This document shows, one piece after another, positions 16,911-25,842 of a DNA stretch of 29,566 nt. A program made the translations under genes and the position numbers. The DNA is from an uncultured Cellvibrio sp. (GTDB lineage Bacteria > Pseudomonadota > Gammaproteobacteria > Pseudomonadales > Cellvibrionaceae): assembly GCA_946481095.1 (NCBI GenBank), contig CAMLML010000061.1, positions 1 to 29,566 of the forward strand, given 5' to 3'. Position 1 is the first letter of the stretch; each line of letters opens with the position of its first letter. Under the pieces are notes generated by a model. The model did not search any database. It was not told where the DNA came from and worked only from the letters and a program-made list of their open reading frames with translations.

Positions 16911-17924
16911 TCATGCAACAATCTTATTAATCCTTTCCAACTCCTCCGCACTAAATTGCAAATTATTCAATGCTGCAACTGAGTCATCAATTTGTTCGGG
17001 GCGACTTGCGCCAATTAAGCAACTGGTGACGGCTTTATTGTGTAATGTCCAGGCGATTGCCATTTGCGCGAGTGTTTGCCCTCGCGATTCCGCAATCTGA
17101 TTCAATGTGCGGACTTTTTTAATTTTTTCCGGGGTTATATCTTTATTATTTAAATAAATTAATTCAGGACGTGAAGCTCTTGATCCATCAGGTACGCCGT
17201 TTAAATATTTGTTGGTCAATACGCCTTGTGCCAAAGGCGAAAAGACGATTGAACCGACGCCTTCCTGTAATAACACATCCGTTAAACCATTTTCGATCCA
17301 GCGATCAAACATATTGTATCTGGGTTGGTGAATTAATAGAGGTGTTCCCAGTTCGCGTAAAATTTTTACTGCTTCCTGTGTTTGTACGGGTTGATAGTTG
17401 GAAATCCCAACATAAAGCGCGCGACCGGAGCGCACAATAAAATCCAATGCTTGCATGGATTCGGCAATGGGTGTTTCGGGGTCCATGCAATGGTGGTAAA
17501 AAATATCGAAATATTCCAAACCGGTTCGTTTCAAACTTTGGTCACAACTGGAAATTAAATATTTGCGTGATCCACCTTTACCGTAGGGACCAGGCCACAT
17601 ATCGTAACCGGCTTTGCTGGAAACAATTAATTCATCGCGATAGGGAATAAAATCCTGTTTGAATAATTGGCCAAAATTACTTTCAGCTGATCCATAATGT
17701 GGGCCGTAATTGTTAGCCAAATCAAAATGTGTAATGCCCAACTCAAATGCACGGCGTAACATTGTGCGTGCATTGCTCATAGAATCCACAGCACCAAAAT
17801 TTTGCCAAAGCCCCAAGGATAATTTGGGCAATTGCAAACCATTGCGACCGCAGTGTTGGTATTGCATGCTGTGATAACGATTTTTATCGGCGACATAGAG
17901 CGGATTGGGTTCGTGTTTGATCAT
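16911..17924 (-). CDS. Aldo-keto reductase, L-glyceraldehyde 3-phosphate reductase type (YghZ)
   Basis: A 337-residue NADPH-dependent TIM-barrel reductase. It matches E. coli YghZ (Gpr) along its length by recall: YRYCG.SGL-like start, LSLGLWQNFG, FDLANNYGP.YGSAE with catalytic Asp and Tyr, SSKAGYDMWPGPYGKGGSRKY with catalytic Lys, DIFYHHCMD with the fourth tetrad residue His, and SRPEQIDDSVAALNNL near the end. YghZ reduces L-glyceraldehyde 3-phosphate and methylglyoxal, a detoxification role. The C-terminus stops about 14 residues earlier than I recall for YghZ, with the palindromic element starting four bases beyond the stop codon. The start codon has only a weak GAG upstream and lies just past a strong hairpin (17941-17971). 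Confidence 0.88.
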   Translation of the reverse strand: MIKHEPNPLYVADKNRYHSMQYQHCGRNGLQLPKLSLGLWQNFGAVDSMSNARTMLRRAFELGITHFDLANNYGPHYGSAESNFGQLFKQDFIPYRDELIVSSKAGYDMWPGPYGKGGSRKYLISSCDQSLKRTGLEYFDIFYHHCMDPETPIAESMQALDFIVRSGRALYVGISNYQPVQTQEAVKILRELGTPLLIHQPRYNMFDRWIENGLTDVLLQEGVGSIVFSPLAQGVLTNKYLNGVPDGSRASRPELIYLNNKDITPEKIKKVRTLNQIAESRGQTLAQMAIAWTLHNKAVTSCLIGASRPEQIDDSVAALNNLQFSAEELERINKIVA

Positions 17925-17940
17925 GATAGATGCTCAATTG

Positions 17941-17971
17941 AAAAAAGTGCCATGATAAATCATGACACTTA
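17941..17971 (-). terminator. Rho-independent terminator after the MAPEG gene, in front of the aldo-keto reductase
   Basis: Read on the minus strand, AAGTGTCATGAT pairs with ATCATGGCACTT through one T-G wobble, followed by a run of six T (17946-17941). It ends transcripts of the MAPEG gene. Because it lies 17 bases from the start codon of the aldo-keto reductase on the same strand, it may also act as an attenuator in that leader. Confidence 0.75.
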
Positions 17972-18065
17972 CAGGATTGGGGCAGAATTGTAAAGAAGCG
18001 TTGAACTGCTGGGTTGTTCGTTTTTATTGATGCTGTTTATACCGATTAAATGACAAGGTTTCATA

Positions 18066-18485
18066 TCAAACCCCTTGGCTTGGATTTAGATAGTGTAGCA
18101 ACAGCATAATCCACATGAGCAATACGCAAACCACACTGGTTGAAAACGCAAAAAGCCGTGGAATAAGTTTGTTGCGATTAATATGTATCCAGGTGTGTAC
18201 GATTCGTGATGCAACAAACAACCATGCCAATCCCAACATGAACAAATTCTGGTATTGCCAAACAATACAAAGTAAACAGGCAAGATAAAAGAAAACAGGA
18301 ATCTCAAATAAATTTGAAAAATTATTGGCTGTTTGCAACAGTCGATCGGGGATATCTTTGGATTGATTCAATTTAAATGTTCGTGGATCAACTTTTCCTG
18401 AACGAGCAGCATCAATACGCAAAAATAATAAAAAAAACGCAACGCAAAGTGTAAGCATCACCATTGCAAACATGGGGTAAAACAT
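18066..18485 (-). CDS. MAPEG family membrane protein
   Basis: A 139-residue protein with four membrane spans, the usual MAPEG size and topology (membrane-associated proteins in eicosanoid and glutathione metabolism). Family marks are the ANNFSNLFEIPVFFY segment (about residues 52-66) between spans 1 and 2, and the Arg/His/Asn pattern ASRIVHTWIHINRN before span 4. Bacterial members often have glutathione transferase activity against lipophilic substrates, but many are untested. A hairpin terminator lies about 95 bases downstream, with the aldo-keto reductase gene following; both could serve detoxification, which is inference. Confidence 0.82.
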   Translation of the reverse strand: MFYPMFAMVMLTLCVAFFLLFLRIDAARSGKVDPRTFKLNQSKDIPDRLLQTANNFSNLFEIPVFFYLACLLCIVWQYQNLFMLGLAWLFVASRIVHTWIHINRNKLIPRLFAFSTSVVCVLLMWIMLLLHYLNPSQGV

Positions 18486-18560
18486 TACGTAATTCCTGAA
18501 GTGTTATTTAAATAGCGCCAAGGTTATACAATATTTGTCTGGAATTAAAAGGCCAAAACG

Positions 18561-18589
18561 CTGATTTATCTGCTGCATCACATTATAAT
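18561..18589 (+). promoter_or_regulatory. Probable fabV promoter
   Basis: A perfect TATAAT lies at 18584-18589, with CTGATT at 18561-18566 as a poor -35 box at 17-base spacing. It is 44 bases before the fabV ATG, leaving a leader of about 37 bases. The -10 box carries the call. Confidence 0.55.
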
Positions 18590-18633
18590 GGCCGCCTCTA
18601 TTCATCCCTCCACTGGTAAACTAGGGTAAGTCA

Positions 18634-19818
18634 ATGATTATTAAGCCAAAAGTTCGCGGATTTATTTGCACCAACGCTCATCCTCAAGGCTGTGCAGCTA
18701 ATGTTCAGGAGCAAATTGCTTTCACTAAAACCAAAGGGGCGGTTGAGAATGCTCCGAAAAAAGTATTGGTGTTGGGTTGCTCGACCGGTTTTGGTTTGGC
18801 GTCAAGAATCACTGCGGCATTCGGTGGCGGGGCAGGTACTCTCGGTGTGTGTTTTGAGAAGCCACCGACTGAAGATAGATGCGCAACTGCTGGTTATTAC
18901 AATACCTCTGCTTTTCATGATGCCGCAGCTGCGGCCGGACTTTATGCTCATACTATTAATGGCGATGCATTTTCCGATGTCTGCAAACAACAGGTGATTG
19001 ATGAAATTAAAAAAGGATTGGGGCAGGTTGATTTGATCATATACAGCTTGGCGTCACCGCGTCGCACAGATCCCAAAACCGGTGAGGTCTATTCATCTGT
19101 ACTGAAACCTATCAATCAGGTTTACACATCTAAAAATTTAAATACTGATACGTTAAAAATTTCCGAAGTATCAATAGAGCCTGCCAATGAGCAGGAAATT
19201 GCCCAGACTGTCAAAGTTATGGGTGGTGAAGATTGGGAATTGTGGATTGATGCATTGCAAACAGCGGGTGTTTTATCGCAAGGTTGCAAAACAGTGGCTT
19301 ACACTTATCTCGGTGACAAATTAACCTGGCCCATTTACGGTAAAGCGACTATCGGTAAAGCCAAAGAAGATTTGGATCGTGCCGCAAAAGCACTGAATAA
19401 TAAAATGAAGCCATTAAATGGTGCTGCGAATGTGGCAGTGCTGAAAGCTGTTGTGACACAAGCCAGCTCCGCTATTCCGATTATGCCTTTGTATTTGGCA
19501 ATTTTATTTAAAGTCATGAAAGAGGGTGGCACTCACGAAGGTTGTATCGAACAGATTCAACGTTTATTTAAAGAGTGTTTATATTCTGCCAATCCACGTA
19601 TTGATGATTCTGCTCGTTTTCGCGTTGATGAATTGGAATTGAGTCGTGAGGTTCAATCCAGGGTGGAAGCCATTTGGCCGCAAGTCACTGAAGAAAATTT
19701 ATTCGAATTAACCGACTTCAAAGGTTACAAGGATGAATTTTTGCGTCTGTTTGGATTTGGTATCAAAGGTGTGGATTACGATGCAGAAACCAGTCCTTTG
19801 GTGAAAACGAATTTTTGA
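18634..19818 (+). CDS. fabV: Enoyl-ACP reductase FabV
   Basis: A 394-residue FabV, the usual length. It catalyses NADH-dependent reduction of trans-2-enoyl-ACP, the last step of each round of fatty acid elongation, in the cytoplasm. The nucleotide site is [14 protein letters not shown] near residues 48-61, and the family's catalytic Tyr-x8-Lys is present (Tyr235 and Lys244 in [11 protein letters not shown]). The SLASPRR segment is also typical. FabV enzymes are naturally tolerant of triclosan, unlike FabI. It starts at an ATG with AGGG upstream. The gene stands alone between a MAPEG gene on the other strand and a degenerate palindromic element. Confidence 0.97.
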   Translation: MIIKPKVRGFICTNAHPQGCAANVQEQIAFTKTKGAVENAPKKVLVLGCSTGFGLASRITAAFGGGAGTLGVCFEKPPTEDRCATAGYYNTSAFHDAAAAAGLYAHTINGDAFSDVCKQQVIDEIKKGLGQVDLIIYSLASPRRTDPKTGEVYSSVLKPINQVYTSKNLNTDTLKISEVSIEPANEQEIAQTVKVMGGEDWELWIDALQTAGVLSQGCKTVAYTYLGDKLTWPIYGKATIGKAKEDLDRAAKALNNKMKPLNGAANVAVLKAVVTQASSAIPIMPLYLAILFKVMKEGGTHEGCIEQIQRLFKECLYSANPRIDDSARFRVDELELSREVQSRVEAIWPQVTEENLFELTDFKGYKDEFLRLFGFGIKGVDYDAETSPLVKTNF

Positions 19819-19821
19819 TGG

Positions 19822-19916
19822 CTCCCTCCCAATCTTCCTTGCCAGTGGGGACTTTACTTCCTGCTTAATGCAGAGTGAGGTCTGTTCCCTGCTACGGCAA
19901 GGGTTTGGTGGAGTCA
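19822..19916. repeat. Intergenic palindromic repeat element, copy 3 (degenerate)
   Basis: The ends are imperfectly complementary: CTCCCTCCCAATCTTCCTTGCC at the left against a GGCAAGGGTTTGGTGGAG stretch at the right, with several mismatches. The layout and size (about 95 bases, directly after a stop codon) match copy 2, including a middle segment carrying ACTTCCTGCTT-like text comparable to ACTCCCTGCTT in copy 2. Confidence 0.55.
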
Positions 19917-19943
19917 AAAAATTCCAATCATTGAGATAATCCG

Positions 19944-20834
19944 GTGATCAAACATCTCAACGCAACACTGGTAACATTTCTGTTCTCCATTACTACGGTG
20001 ATGGTATTTTTCCCTATTCTTTTTTTAGCCATTTTTAAATTACTACTGCCTTTTGAATCCTCACAGAAATCAATACACAGAGCCTTGGATTGGTGTGCCA
20101 GTCAGTGGATGTCGTTTAATAATTGGCAGCAAGACCTATTGTTACCCACGCAAATTGAAACTCAGGGTTTGGATAATCTTTCGCTGGAGCAATGGTATTT
20201 GATGGTCTGTAATCATCAATCCTGGGTGGACATTTTAGTGATCTTGCGTTTGTTTAATGGCCGTATTCCTTACATTAAATTTTTTCTGAAGCAATCGCTG
20301 CTGTATATACCTTTTATGGGATTTTGTTTTTGGGCTTTGGATTTTCCTTTTATGCGTCGATACACCAAAGAACAATTGCAAAAGTATCCACAGTTAAAGG
20401 GCAAGGACATAGAGCAGACACGAAAATCCTGTGAGGTATTTCGTCATAATCCAGTCACTATTATTAATTTTATGGAAGGCACCCGATTTACCAAAGTCAA
20501 ACATGATCAACAGCAGTCAGTCTATCGTTATTTGCTTATGCCCAAGGCCGGTGGTGTATCTTTTGCGCTGTCGGCGATGGACGGGCAATTAAAGCAATTG
20601 TTGGATGTCACTATTTTTTATCCGGAAAAAATTCCGACCTACTGGCAATATGCGAGTGGTGGTGTGAAAAAAATTCATCTGCATCTTAGGCAATTACCTA
20701 TCACTACTGATTTAATTGGTGATTATGCGGAAGATGAAATCTTTCGCCAGAATTTTCAAATTTGGGTGAATCAGATATGGCAAGAAAAAGATCAGCGCTT
20801 GATCCATTTTAATTCCCAATCAGAACAAGGCTAA
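19944..20834 (+). CDS. 1-acyl-glycerol-3-phosphate acyltransferase family (YihG-like)
   Basis: A 296-residue PlsC-superfamily acyltransferase from a GTG start with a weak GAGA upstream. An N-terminal membrane span (about 8-30) precedes the catalytic NHQSWVD (H-x4-D) near residue 91. FMEGTRFT (the EGTR substrate motif) and MPKAGG follow. This set and the length match YihG, an inner-membrane lysophosphatidic-acid-type acyltransferase that affects membrane acyl composition. It is followed 17 bases later by an LpxL-type acyltransferase, probably in the same transcript. Confidence 0.88.
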   Translation: MIKHLNATLVTFLFSITTVMVFFPILFLAIFKLLLPFESSQKSIHRALDWCASQWMSFNNWQQDLLLPTQIETQGLDNLSLEQWYLMVCNHQSWVDILVILRLFNGRIPYIKFFLKQSLLYIPFMGFCFWALDFPFMRRYTKEQLQKYPQLKGKDIEQTRKSCEVFRHNPVTIINFMEGTRFTKVKHDQQQSVYRYLLMPKAGGVSFALSAMDGQLKQLLDVTIFYPEKIPTYWQYASGGVKKIHLHLRQLPITTDLIGDYAEDEIFRQNFQIWVNQIWQEKDQRLIHFNSQSEQG

Positions 20835-20851
20835 ATCTATAAGAGCTAATT

Positions 20852-21772
20852 ATGGCGTCTCCACATTTTTCTTATGCTCTGCTTAAACCCCAACATTGGC
20901 CTTCATGGATAATGTTGTTGATCTGGATTGTTCTCGCACAATTGCCTTACAAAATTCAATATCTGTTAGCCAGGGTATTGAGCCCTTTGTTGCGGCTGAA
21001 TAAAAAACGTGTGCATCAAGCCAGAATCAATATAGGTTTATGTTTTCCTGATTTAACTGATACGGAACGTGAAAAATTATTGCGTGATAATTTATTTTCA
21101 ACGGCAATGACAGTGTTTGAAACAGGAATCGCCTGGTTTTGGCCGAAATGGAGACTTAGAAAGCTATTTAGCATTTCGGGGTTGGAATATATTCAGCAAG
21201 CGCAGGCAGAAGGGAAGGGAGCCTTATTGCTGAGCCTGCATTTTACTACTCTGGATATTGGCAGTGCCATGTTGGGCCAGTACGTCAATTATGATGGTAT
21301 GTATAAACCTCACGCAAATGCAGTCTATGATTTTTTACAAAAAAATCGTCGCGAAGCCTATTGCAAAGGCGGTGTAGCATTTAGTCGCGATAATGTGCGT
21401 GCAATGATCAGTCAGCTGCGGAAAGGCAGAATGATATGGTATGCACCTGATCGTGATTTGGGATCAAAAATATCGGTGTTTGTTCCTTTTTTTGGTGTGC
21501 AAACTGCAACGGTTACCGCCACTTCACAATTCGCGCGTATGGGGCGTGCAAAAGTGATTCCGTTTTCACAGTATCGTTTGCCTTGGGGGAGAGGTTATCA
21601 AGTGGTAATTCATCCGCCATTTGATAATTTTCCAACTGAAAACGAAGTAGCGGATACATGTCGTGTTAATCAGTTCATGGAGAGTGAAATTTTAAAATAT
21701 CCTGAACAATATTTTTGGGCGCAACCGCGATTTAGAACTCGTCCGCCCGGAGAAGAGAGCGTTTACTCGTAA
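20852..21772 (+). CDS. Lipid A biosynthesis late acyltransferase (LpxL/HtrB family)
   Basis: A 306-residue membrane-anchored enzyme that adds a secondary acyl chain to Kdo-lipid A at the inner face of the inner membrane. Features are the N-terminal hydrophobic anchor (about 18-36), RINIGLCFPDL, the catalytic H-x4-D in LHFTTLDIG near residue 130, MYKPHANAVYDF, WYAPDRDLG and VPFFGVQTATVTATS, all in the family order. LpxL (laurate) and LpxM or LpxP alternatives cannot be separated from sequence alone, so no symbol is given. It overlaps the convergent gene at 21763 by ten bases at their 3' ends. Confidence 0.92.
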   Translation: MASPHFSYALLKPQHWPSWIMLLIWIVLAQLPYKIQYLLARVLSPLLRLNKKRVHQARINIGLCFPDLTDTEREKLLRDNLFSTAMTVFETGIAWFWPKWRLRKLFSISGLEYIQQAQAEGKGALLLSLHFTTLDIGSAMLGQYVNYDGMYKPHANAVYDFLQKNRREAYCKGGVAFSRDNVRAMISQLRKGRMIWYAPDRDLGSKISVFVPFFGVQTATVTATSQFARMGRAKVIPFSQYRLPWGRGYQVVIHPPFDNFPTENEVADTCRVNQFMESEILKYPEQYFWAQPRFRTRPPGEESVYS

Positions 21773-22545
21773 AGATTTTTAATTTGCCAGTCTTGTTTTT
21801 TTTCCGCAGGTTTGAGCTTGTCCCATTCTTTATTTGCTAATGGCTGTGGTGGTGTTCCGGTATCTGTATTATTGGACAAGGTGATAGCTTTCTCTTCCAA
21901 TTTTTTTATCAATAGATCCAGTTGCGCAATTTGCTTATCGAAACCGTGCGACAAGTTTTCACTGGCCAAGGCTTTTTTGGCCAAACCATAATGATGTATT
22001 GCCAGACGAATTTTACCCACTGTTTGCGATTGTTTTGCATTAAAGATGTGGCCATCAACGGTAATTTGCATCATCAATCTTTTAATTTGGTCTGTGTAAG
22101 CTTCAGCTTGTACGGGGTTTAGTAGTTTTTGGGCGGACTGTTGCACAACAAATTTCAAAAGCTCCTGAAGCAATTGGCGTGCTTCGCGAATTTGTTGTGG
22201 ATTTTCCAGTCGAACCCTGGCGGATTGTTCCTGATTATGTAATTCATTCAATTGGGTAGTGTAATGTGCCAGTTGATCCTGATGAGAAGAGTCCTCGGGT
22301 TCTATTCGAGTGAGTTGATCGCAACAGTCAATAATTGATCTGTAGAGTAAAGCCATTAGATCTTTGGACAGGAATCCAATAGGAAAGCCGGTGACCAGAT
22401 CCCGAAATACACTCCGACGGGCTCTCAACGCAGTCACTATGCGTTGTTTTCGTATGCGTCGTTTTTCAATTGAATGATTCAGGAATGAATAGCCAGCAAA
22501 GGCAATCACCAAGAGTAATACAAGGGCTACGCCATAGATGTACAT
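21763..22545 (-). CDS. Single-span membrane protein with long helical cytoplasmic domain, unknown function
   Basis: A 260-residue protein if it starts at the ATG at 22545, directly before a hydrophobic span (about residues 2-20), then a basic RRIRKQR stretch and a long helical, Gln/Leu/Glu-rich domain. The open frame reaches 22683 and would add 46 residues, but those read like non-coding sequence and approach the tRNA promoter. No strong ribosome-binding site marks either start. There are no catalytic motifs, and the coiled-coil character suggests a structural or scaffolding role. I do not recognise the family. Its 3' end overlaps the LpxL-type gene by ten bases, tail-to-tail. Confidence 0.7.
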   Translation of the reverse strand: MYIYGVALVLLLVIAFAGYSFLNHSIEKRRIRKQRIVTALRARRSVFRDLVTGFPIGFLSKDLMALLYRSIIDCCDQLTRIEPEDSSHQDQLAHYTTQLNELHNQEQSARVRLENPQQIREARQLLQELLKFVVQQSAQKLLNPVQAEAYTDQIKRLMMQITVDGHIFNAKQSQTVGKIRLAIHHYGLAKKALASENLSHGFDKQIAQLDLLIKKLEEKAITLSNNTDTGTPPQPLANKEWDKLKPAEKKQDWQIKNLYE

Positions 22546-22692
22546 TAGTTTTTTCTGTGCCTGGGTAGAATGAGTCCTGACTTGAGTATAGCACTGAAAA
22601 AAATAACCACTTGTCGCTTGCAACTTGGGAAAAAGCCCATGCAATTCAAAGTGCTGCGTTATTCGCACAACTTTAAAAACCAATAAAATCTG

Positions 22693-22721
22693 TTGACAGT
22701 ATAGGTGTGCCTACATAGAAT
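22693..22721 (+). promoter_or_regulatory. Strong promoter of the tRNA-Glu/Gly cluster
   Basis: TTGACA (22693-22698), exactly 17 bases, then TAGAAT (22716-22721), followed by GCGCCCC. A GC-rich discriminator after a near-consensus promoter is the usual mark of stable-RNA promoters under stringent (ppGpp) control. The first tRNA starts about 48 bases after the -10 box. Confidence 0.9.
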
Positions 22722-22769
22722 GCGCCCCACTTCTGACGAGACACTCCGGTGTTGATTTGGAAGGTCCGG

Positions 22770-22845
22770 GTCCCCATCGTCTAGTGGCCTAGGACACTGC
22801 CCTTTCACGGCGGTAACAGGGGTTCGACTCCCCTTGGGGACGCCA
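22770..22845 (+). tRNA. tRNA-Glu (TTC), copy 1
   Basis: A 76-base tRNA with encoded CCA. The acceptor stem pairs GTCCCCA with TGGGGAC, the discriminator is G, the anticodon TTC lies in the CCTTTCAC loop region, and the T arm is GGTTCGACTCC. Followed after five bases by tRNA-Gly. Confidence 0.97.
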
Positions 22846-22850
22846 AACAA

Positions 22851-22926
<76 letters not shown>

Positions 22927-22968
22927 ATCGTTTTAGATAAGTTTGTTTTTCTGCGTAGCAGATTCCTT

Positions 22969-23044
22969 GTCCCCATCGTCTAGTGGCCTAGGACACTGCC
23001 CTTTCACGGCGGTAACAGGGGTTCGACTCCCCTTGGGGACGCCA
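22969..23044 (+). tRNA. tRNA-Glu (TTC), copy 2
   Basis: Identical by eye to the copy at 22770. The 42-base spacer before it has no promoter boxes, so it should be processed from the same precursor as copy 1. Confidence 0.97.
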
Positions 23045-23049
23045 AACAA

Positions 23050-23125
<76 letters not shown>

Positions 23126-23272
23126 GTTTTCAGGTTTGACCATTCTGTTTTTTTATTCGTGAATCTCTGTTCATGCATGTCTCTTTTTATCTCATTAGCT
23201 TATTGGCAGTAAACAGCCAAGTGTTTATAGTCCTGTCTCCTGTTTTGGAGCTTCCATTTTTTAGGAGATCCC

Positions 23273-24208
23273 ATGGTCGCAGCCTTATCTATTCGCGATT
23301 TGCGTAAATCCTACGCCAATCAATTTGAAGCTTTGAAAGGAATTTCCCTTGATGTTAATCAAGGCGATTTTTTTGCATTGCTGGGCCCCAATGGTGCGGG
23401 CAAATCCACCACTATCGGTATTATCAGTTCACTGGTAAGGAAAACATCCGGTACAGTAAAAATTTTTGATGTCGATATAGATAAAAATTTCTCTGCTGCC
23501 AAAAAATTTCTGGGTGTAGTACCTCAGGAATTCAATTTCAATTTATTTGAAAAAGTTGAAGATATTTTGATTCAGCAGGCTGGTTATTATGGTTTGCCTG
23601 CCAAAGAAGCCAGGCCGCGTGTTGAATATTATTTGGACAAACTGGATTTGTTGGACAAGCGTCGTACACCCGCGCGTATGTTATCCGGTGGTATGAAGCG
23701 TCGTTTAATGATTGCACGCGCGCTGGTACATCAACCCAAATTATTAATTCTGGATGAACCCACTGCTGGTGTAGATATTGAATTACGTCGTGGCATGTGG
23801 GAGTTTTTGCGCGAAATTAATGATGCCGGCACGACGATAATTTTAACTACACATTATTTGGAAGAAGCGGAAAATCTTTGCCGACAAATTGCGATTATTG
23901 ATCGCGGTGAAATTATTCAAAACACCAGTGTTAAACAACTGCTACAACAATTAAATAAAGAAACCTTTATTTTTGATAGCCAGCATTTTTCAGAATTACC
24001 GGATTTGCCTGGATTTACCAGTCGATTAATTGATAATCACTCAATTGAAGTGGATTTGGTAAAAGGCCAAAATCTGAATCAGGTTTTTGAATTATTAAAT
24101 CAACAACAAATCGTTATCACCAGTATGCGTAATAAATCCAATCGCTTGGAAGAGTTGTTTGTGTCATTGGTTCAAGCTAACAAACAAGGAGCCAATCATG
24201 CCGTTTAA
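23273..24208 (+). CDS. yadG: ABC-2 type exporter ATPase (YadG-like)
   Basis: A 311-residue ATPase with AGGAG six bases before the ATG. Walker A GPNGAGKST is near residue 38, the Q-loop VVPQEFNFNLF, signature LSGGMKRRL near 138, Walker B LLILDEPTAGVD near 160 and the switch His in LTTHYLEEAE. The Q-loop wording and length match E. coli YadG. It pairs with the permease gene whose start overlaps its last 11 bases. The exported substrate of YadGH is not established. Confidence 0.88.
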   Translation: MVAALSIRDLRKSYANQFEALKGISLDVNQGDFFALLGPNGAGKSTTIGIISSLVRKTSGTVKIFDVDIDKNFSAAKKFLGVVPQEFNFNLFEKVEDILIQQAGYYGLPAKEARPRVEYYLDKLDLLDKRRTPARMLSGGMKRRLMIARALVHQPKLLILDEPTAGVDIELRRGMWEFLREINDAGTTIILTTHYLEEAENLCRQIAIIDRGEIIQNTSVKQLLQQLNKETFIFDSQHFSELPDLPGFTSRLIDNHSIEVDLVKGQNLNQVFELLNQQQIVITSMRNKSNRLEELFVSLVQANKQGANHAV

Positions 24209-24971
24209 TGAACAATGGATTGCTTTTAATACAATCCTGATTAAAGAAATACGACGTTTCACTCGTATCTGGATTCAAACATTGTTACCTCCCGCTATTA
24301 CTATGGCATTGTATTTTGTTATTTTTGGCCATTTGATTGGCAGTCAAATTGGAGAGATGTCAGGCTTTAGTTACAGCGAGTTTGTAGCGCCAGGGTTGAT
24401 TATGATGGCGGTAATCACTAATGCTTATGCCAACGTGTCATCCTCTTTTTTCAGTGCAAAATTTCAGCGCAGTATTGATGAAGTTTTAGTATCCCCTATG
24501 CCTAACTACATTATCGTTTTGGGTTATGTGATGGGCGGTGTTGCCCGTGGTTTGGCTGTGGGTCTTATTGTAACTGTTTTGGCTTTGATGTTTACGCATC
24601 TCAATATTTCTCATGCGTTCATCACTTTTTCGATCATTTTTTTAACGGCCACTTTGTTTTCTCTGGCAGGTTTTATTAATGCTGTTTATGCCAAATCTTT
24701 TGATGATATTTCGATTATTCCTACTTTTGTATTAACGCCATTGACCTATTTGGGGGGTGTTTTTTATTCAATCAATTTACTACCGGATTTTTGGCAGTCA
24801 GTGTCGTTGATAAACCCAATTTTGCACATGGTCAATGCTTTTCGTTTTGGTATTTTGGGGGTGACTGATACCAGTCTGACGGTTGCTTTTGTCAGTTTAA
24901 TTGTGGGTGTAGCAATTTTATTTTGGGTAAGTTTAATCGTGGTAGAAAAAGCCAAAGGATTGCGGAGTTGA
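24198..24971 (+). CDS. yadH: ABC-2 type exporter permease (YadH-like)
   Basis: A 257-residue inner-membrane permease with six spans. The ATG at 24198 has AAGGAG six bases upstream, inside the end of the ATPase gene; a start further left at 24159 adds 13 unlikely residues. The family's features are visible: FAPG-like FVAPGLIMMAVI after the first span, the SSFFSAKFQRSIDEVLVSPMP coupling segment and LTPLTYLGGVFYSI. It should form the membrane part of a dimeric transporter with the ATPase before it. Confidence 0.88.
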   Translation: MPFNEQWIAFNTILIKEIRRFTRIWIQTLLPPAITMALYFVIFGHLIGSQIGEMSGFSYSEFVAPGLIMMAVITNAYANVSSSFFSAKFQRSIDEVLVSPMPNYIIVLGYVMGGVARGLAVGLIVTVLALMFTHLNISHAFITFSIIFLTATLFSLAGFINAVYAKSFDDISIIPTFVLTPLTYLGGVFYSINLLPDFWQSVSLINPILHMVNAFRFGILGVTDTSLTVAFVSLIVGVAILFWVSLIVVEKAKGLRS

Positions 24972-24974
24972 TTG

Positions 24975-25811
24975 ATGAGTCAAGATAAAAACCCCTTGGG
25001 ACAGACAACGCTATATCCATCAAACTATTCACCGGAATTACTTTTTCCAATTGAGCGAAAAGTTTCAAGAGTTGTATTGGGGATCGATCAAAACTTGCCT
25101 TTTTCAGGTGAGGATATTTGGACGGCTTACGAACTTTCCTGGTTAAATACCAAAGGTAAACCCCTGGTTGCTGTCGGTGAATTCAGCTTTCCTTGTGACA
25201 GTCGATTTATGGTGGAATCCAAATCATTTAAATTGTATTTGAATTCATTTAATCAAACGCCATTTTCCTCAATTGATGAAGTCAAGCTGTGTATGCAAAA
25301 AGACTTATCTGAATTGGTAAAAGCAACTGTCACAGTTAATTTATATCCCTTGAGTGAATCGACAGAGCATCTGTTGTCGTTGTATAAGGTTGATTCAATA
25401 GATGGTATTTGTTTGGATGATATTGATTTGAATATTACGCAATATCATCCATCGCCTGAATTGCTGGAAAGTGATAAAACGGAAACTGTTTCAGAAATCT
25501 TATACAGTCATTTGTTAAAAACCAATTGCCCTGTCACCGGGCAACCGGATTGGGCAAGTCTGGTGATTTCATACTCAGGTTACAAAATCAATCATGAAAA
25601 ATTACTTGCTTACATTGTTTCATTTCGTGAGCATCAGGATTTTCACGAACATTGCGTAGAACGAATTTTTTGTGATTTACAAATGCGATGTAAACCTGTG
25701 AAGTTATGTGTTTACGCCCGGTATACGCGTCGTGGTGGGTTGGATATTAATCCCTACCGTTCGACTGATAAACATTATCAGTCGAAGCCAATTCGTTTAG
25801 TGAGACAATGA
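24975..25811 (+). CDS. queF: 7-cyano-7-deazaguanine reductase (NADPH), QueF
   Basis: A 278-residue enzyme that reduces preQ0 to preQ1 in the synthesis of the tRNA base queuosine. It is the long two-domain T-fold form, as in E. coli (282). The QueF signature is present as ESKSFKLY near residue 81, the catalytic Cys is Cys185 in TNCPVTGQPDWA, and the substrate-binding Glu is in the HEHCVERIF region. The start is the ATG at 24975, not the TTG before it, with GGAG seven bases upstream, only three bases after the permease stop codon. It is thus probably in one operon with yadGH. Confidence 0.96.
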   Translation: MSQDKNPLGQTTLYPSNYSPELLFPIERKVSRVVLGIDQNLPFSGEDIWTAYELSWLNTKGKPLVAVGEFSFPCDSRFMVESKSFKLYLNSFNQTPFSSIDEVKLCMQKDLSELVKATVTVNLYPLSESTEHLLSLYKVDSIDGICLDDIDLNITQYHPSPELLESDKTETVSEILYSHLLKTNCPVTGQPDWASLVISYSGYKINHEKLLAYIVSFREHQDFHEHCVERIFCDLQMRCKPVKLCVYARYTRRGGLDINPYRSTDKHYQSKPIRLVRQ

Positions 25812-25842
25812 TTGCAGGATGTTGTGAAACAAAACGATAGGG

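Noticed and set aside
22546..22683. N-terminal extension of the helical membrane protein up to 22683
   Set aside because: It lacks a ribosome-binding site, puts 46 atypical residues before the membrane span and comes within about ten bases of the tRNA promoter.
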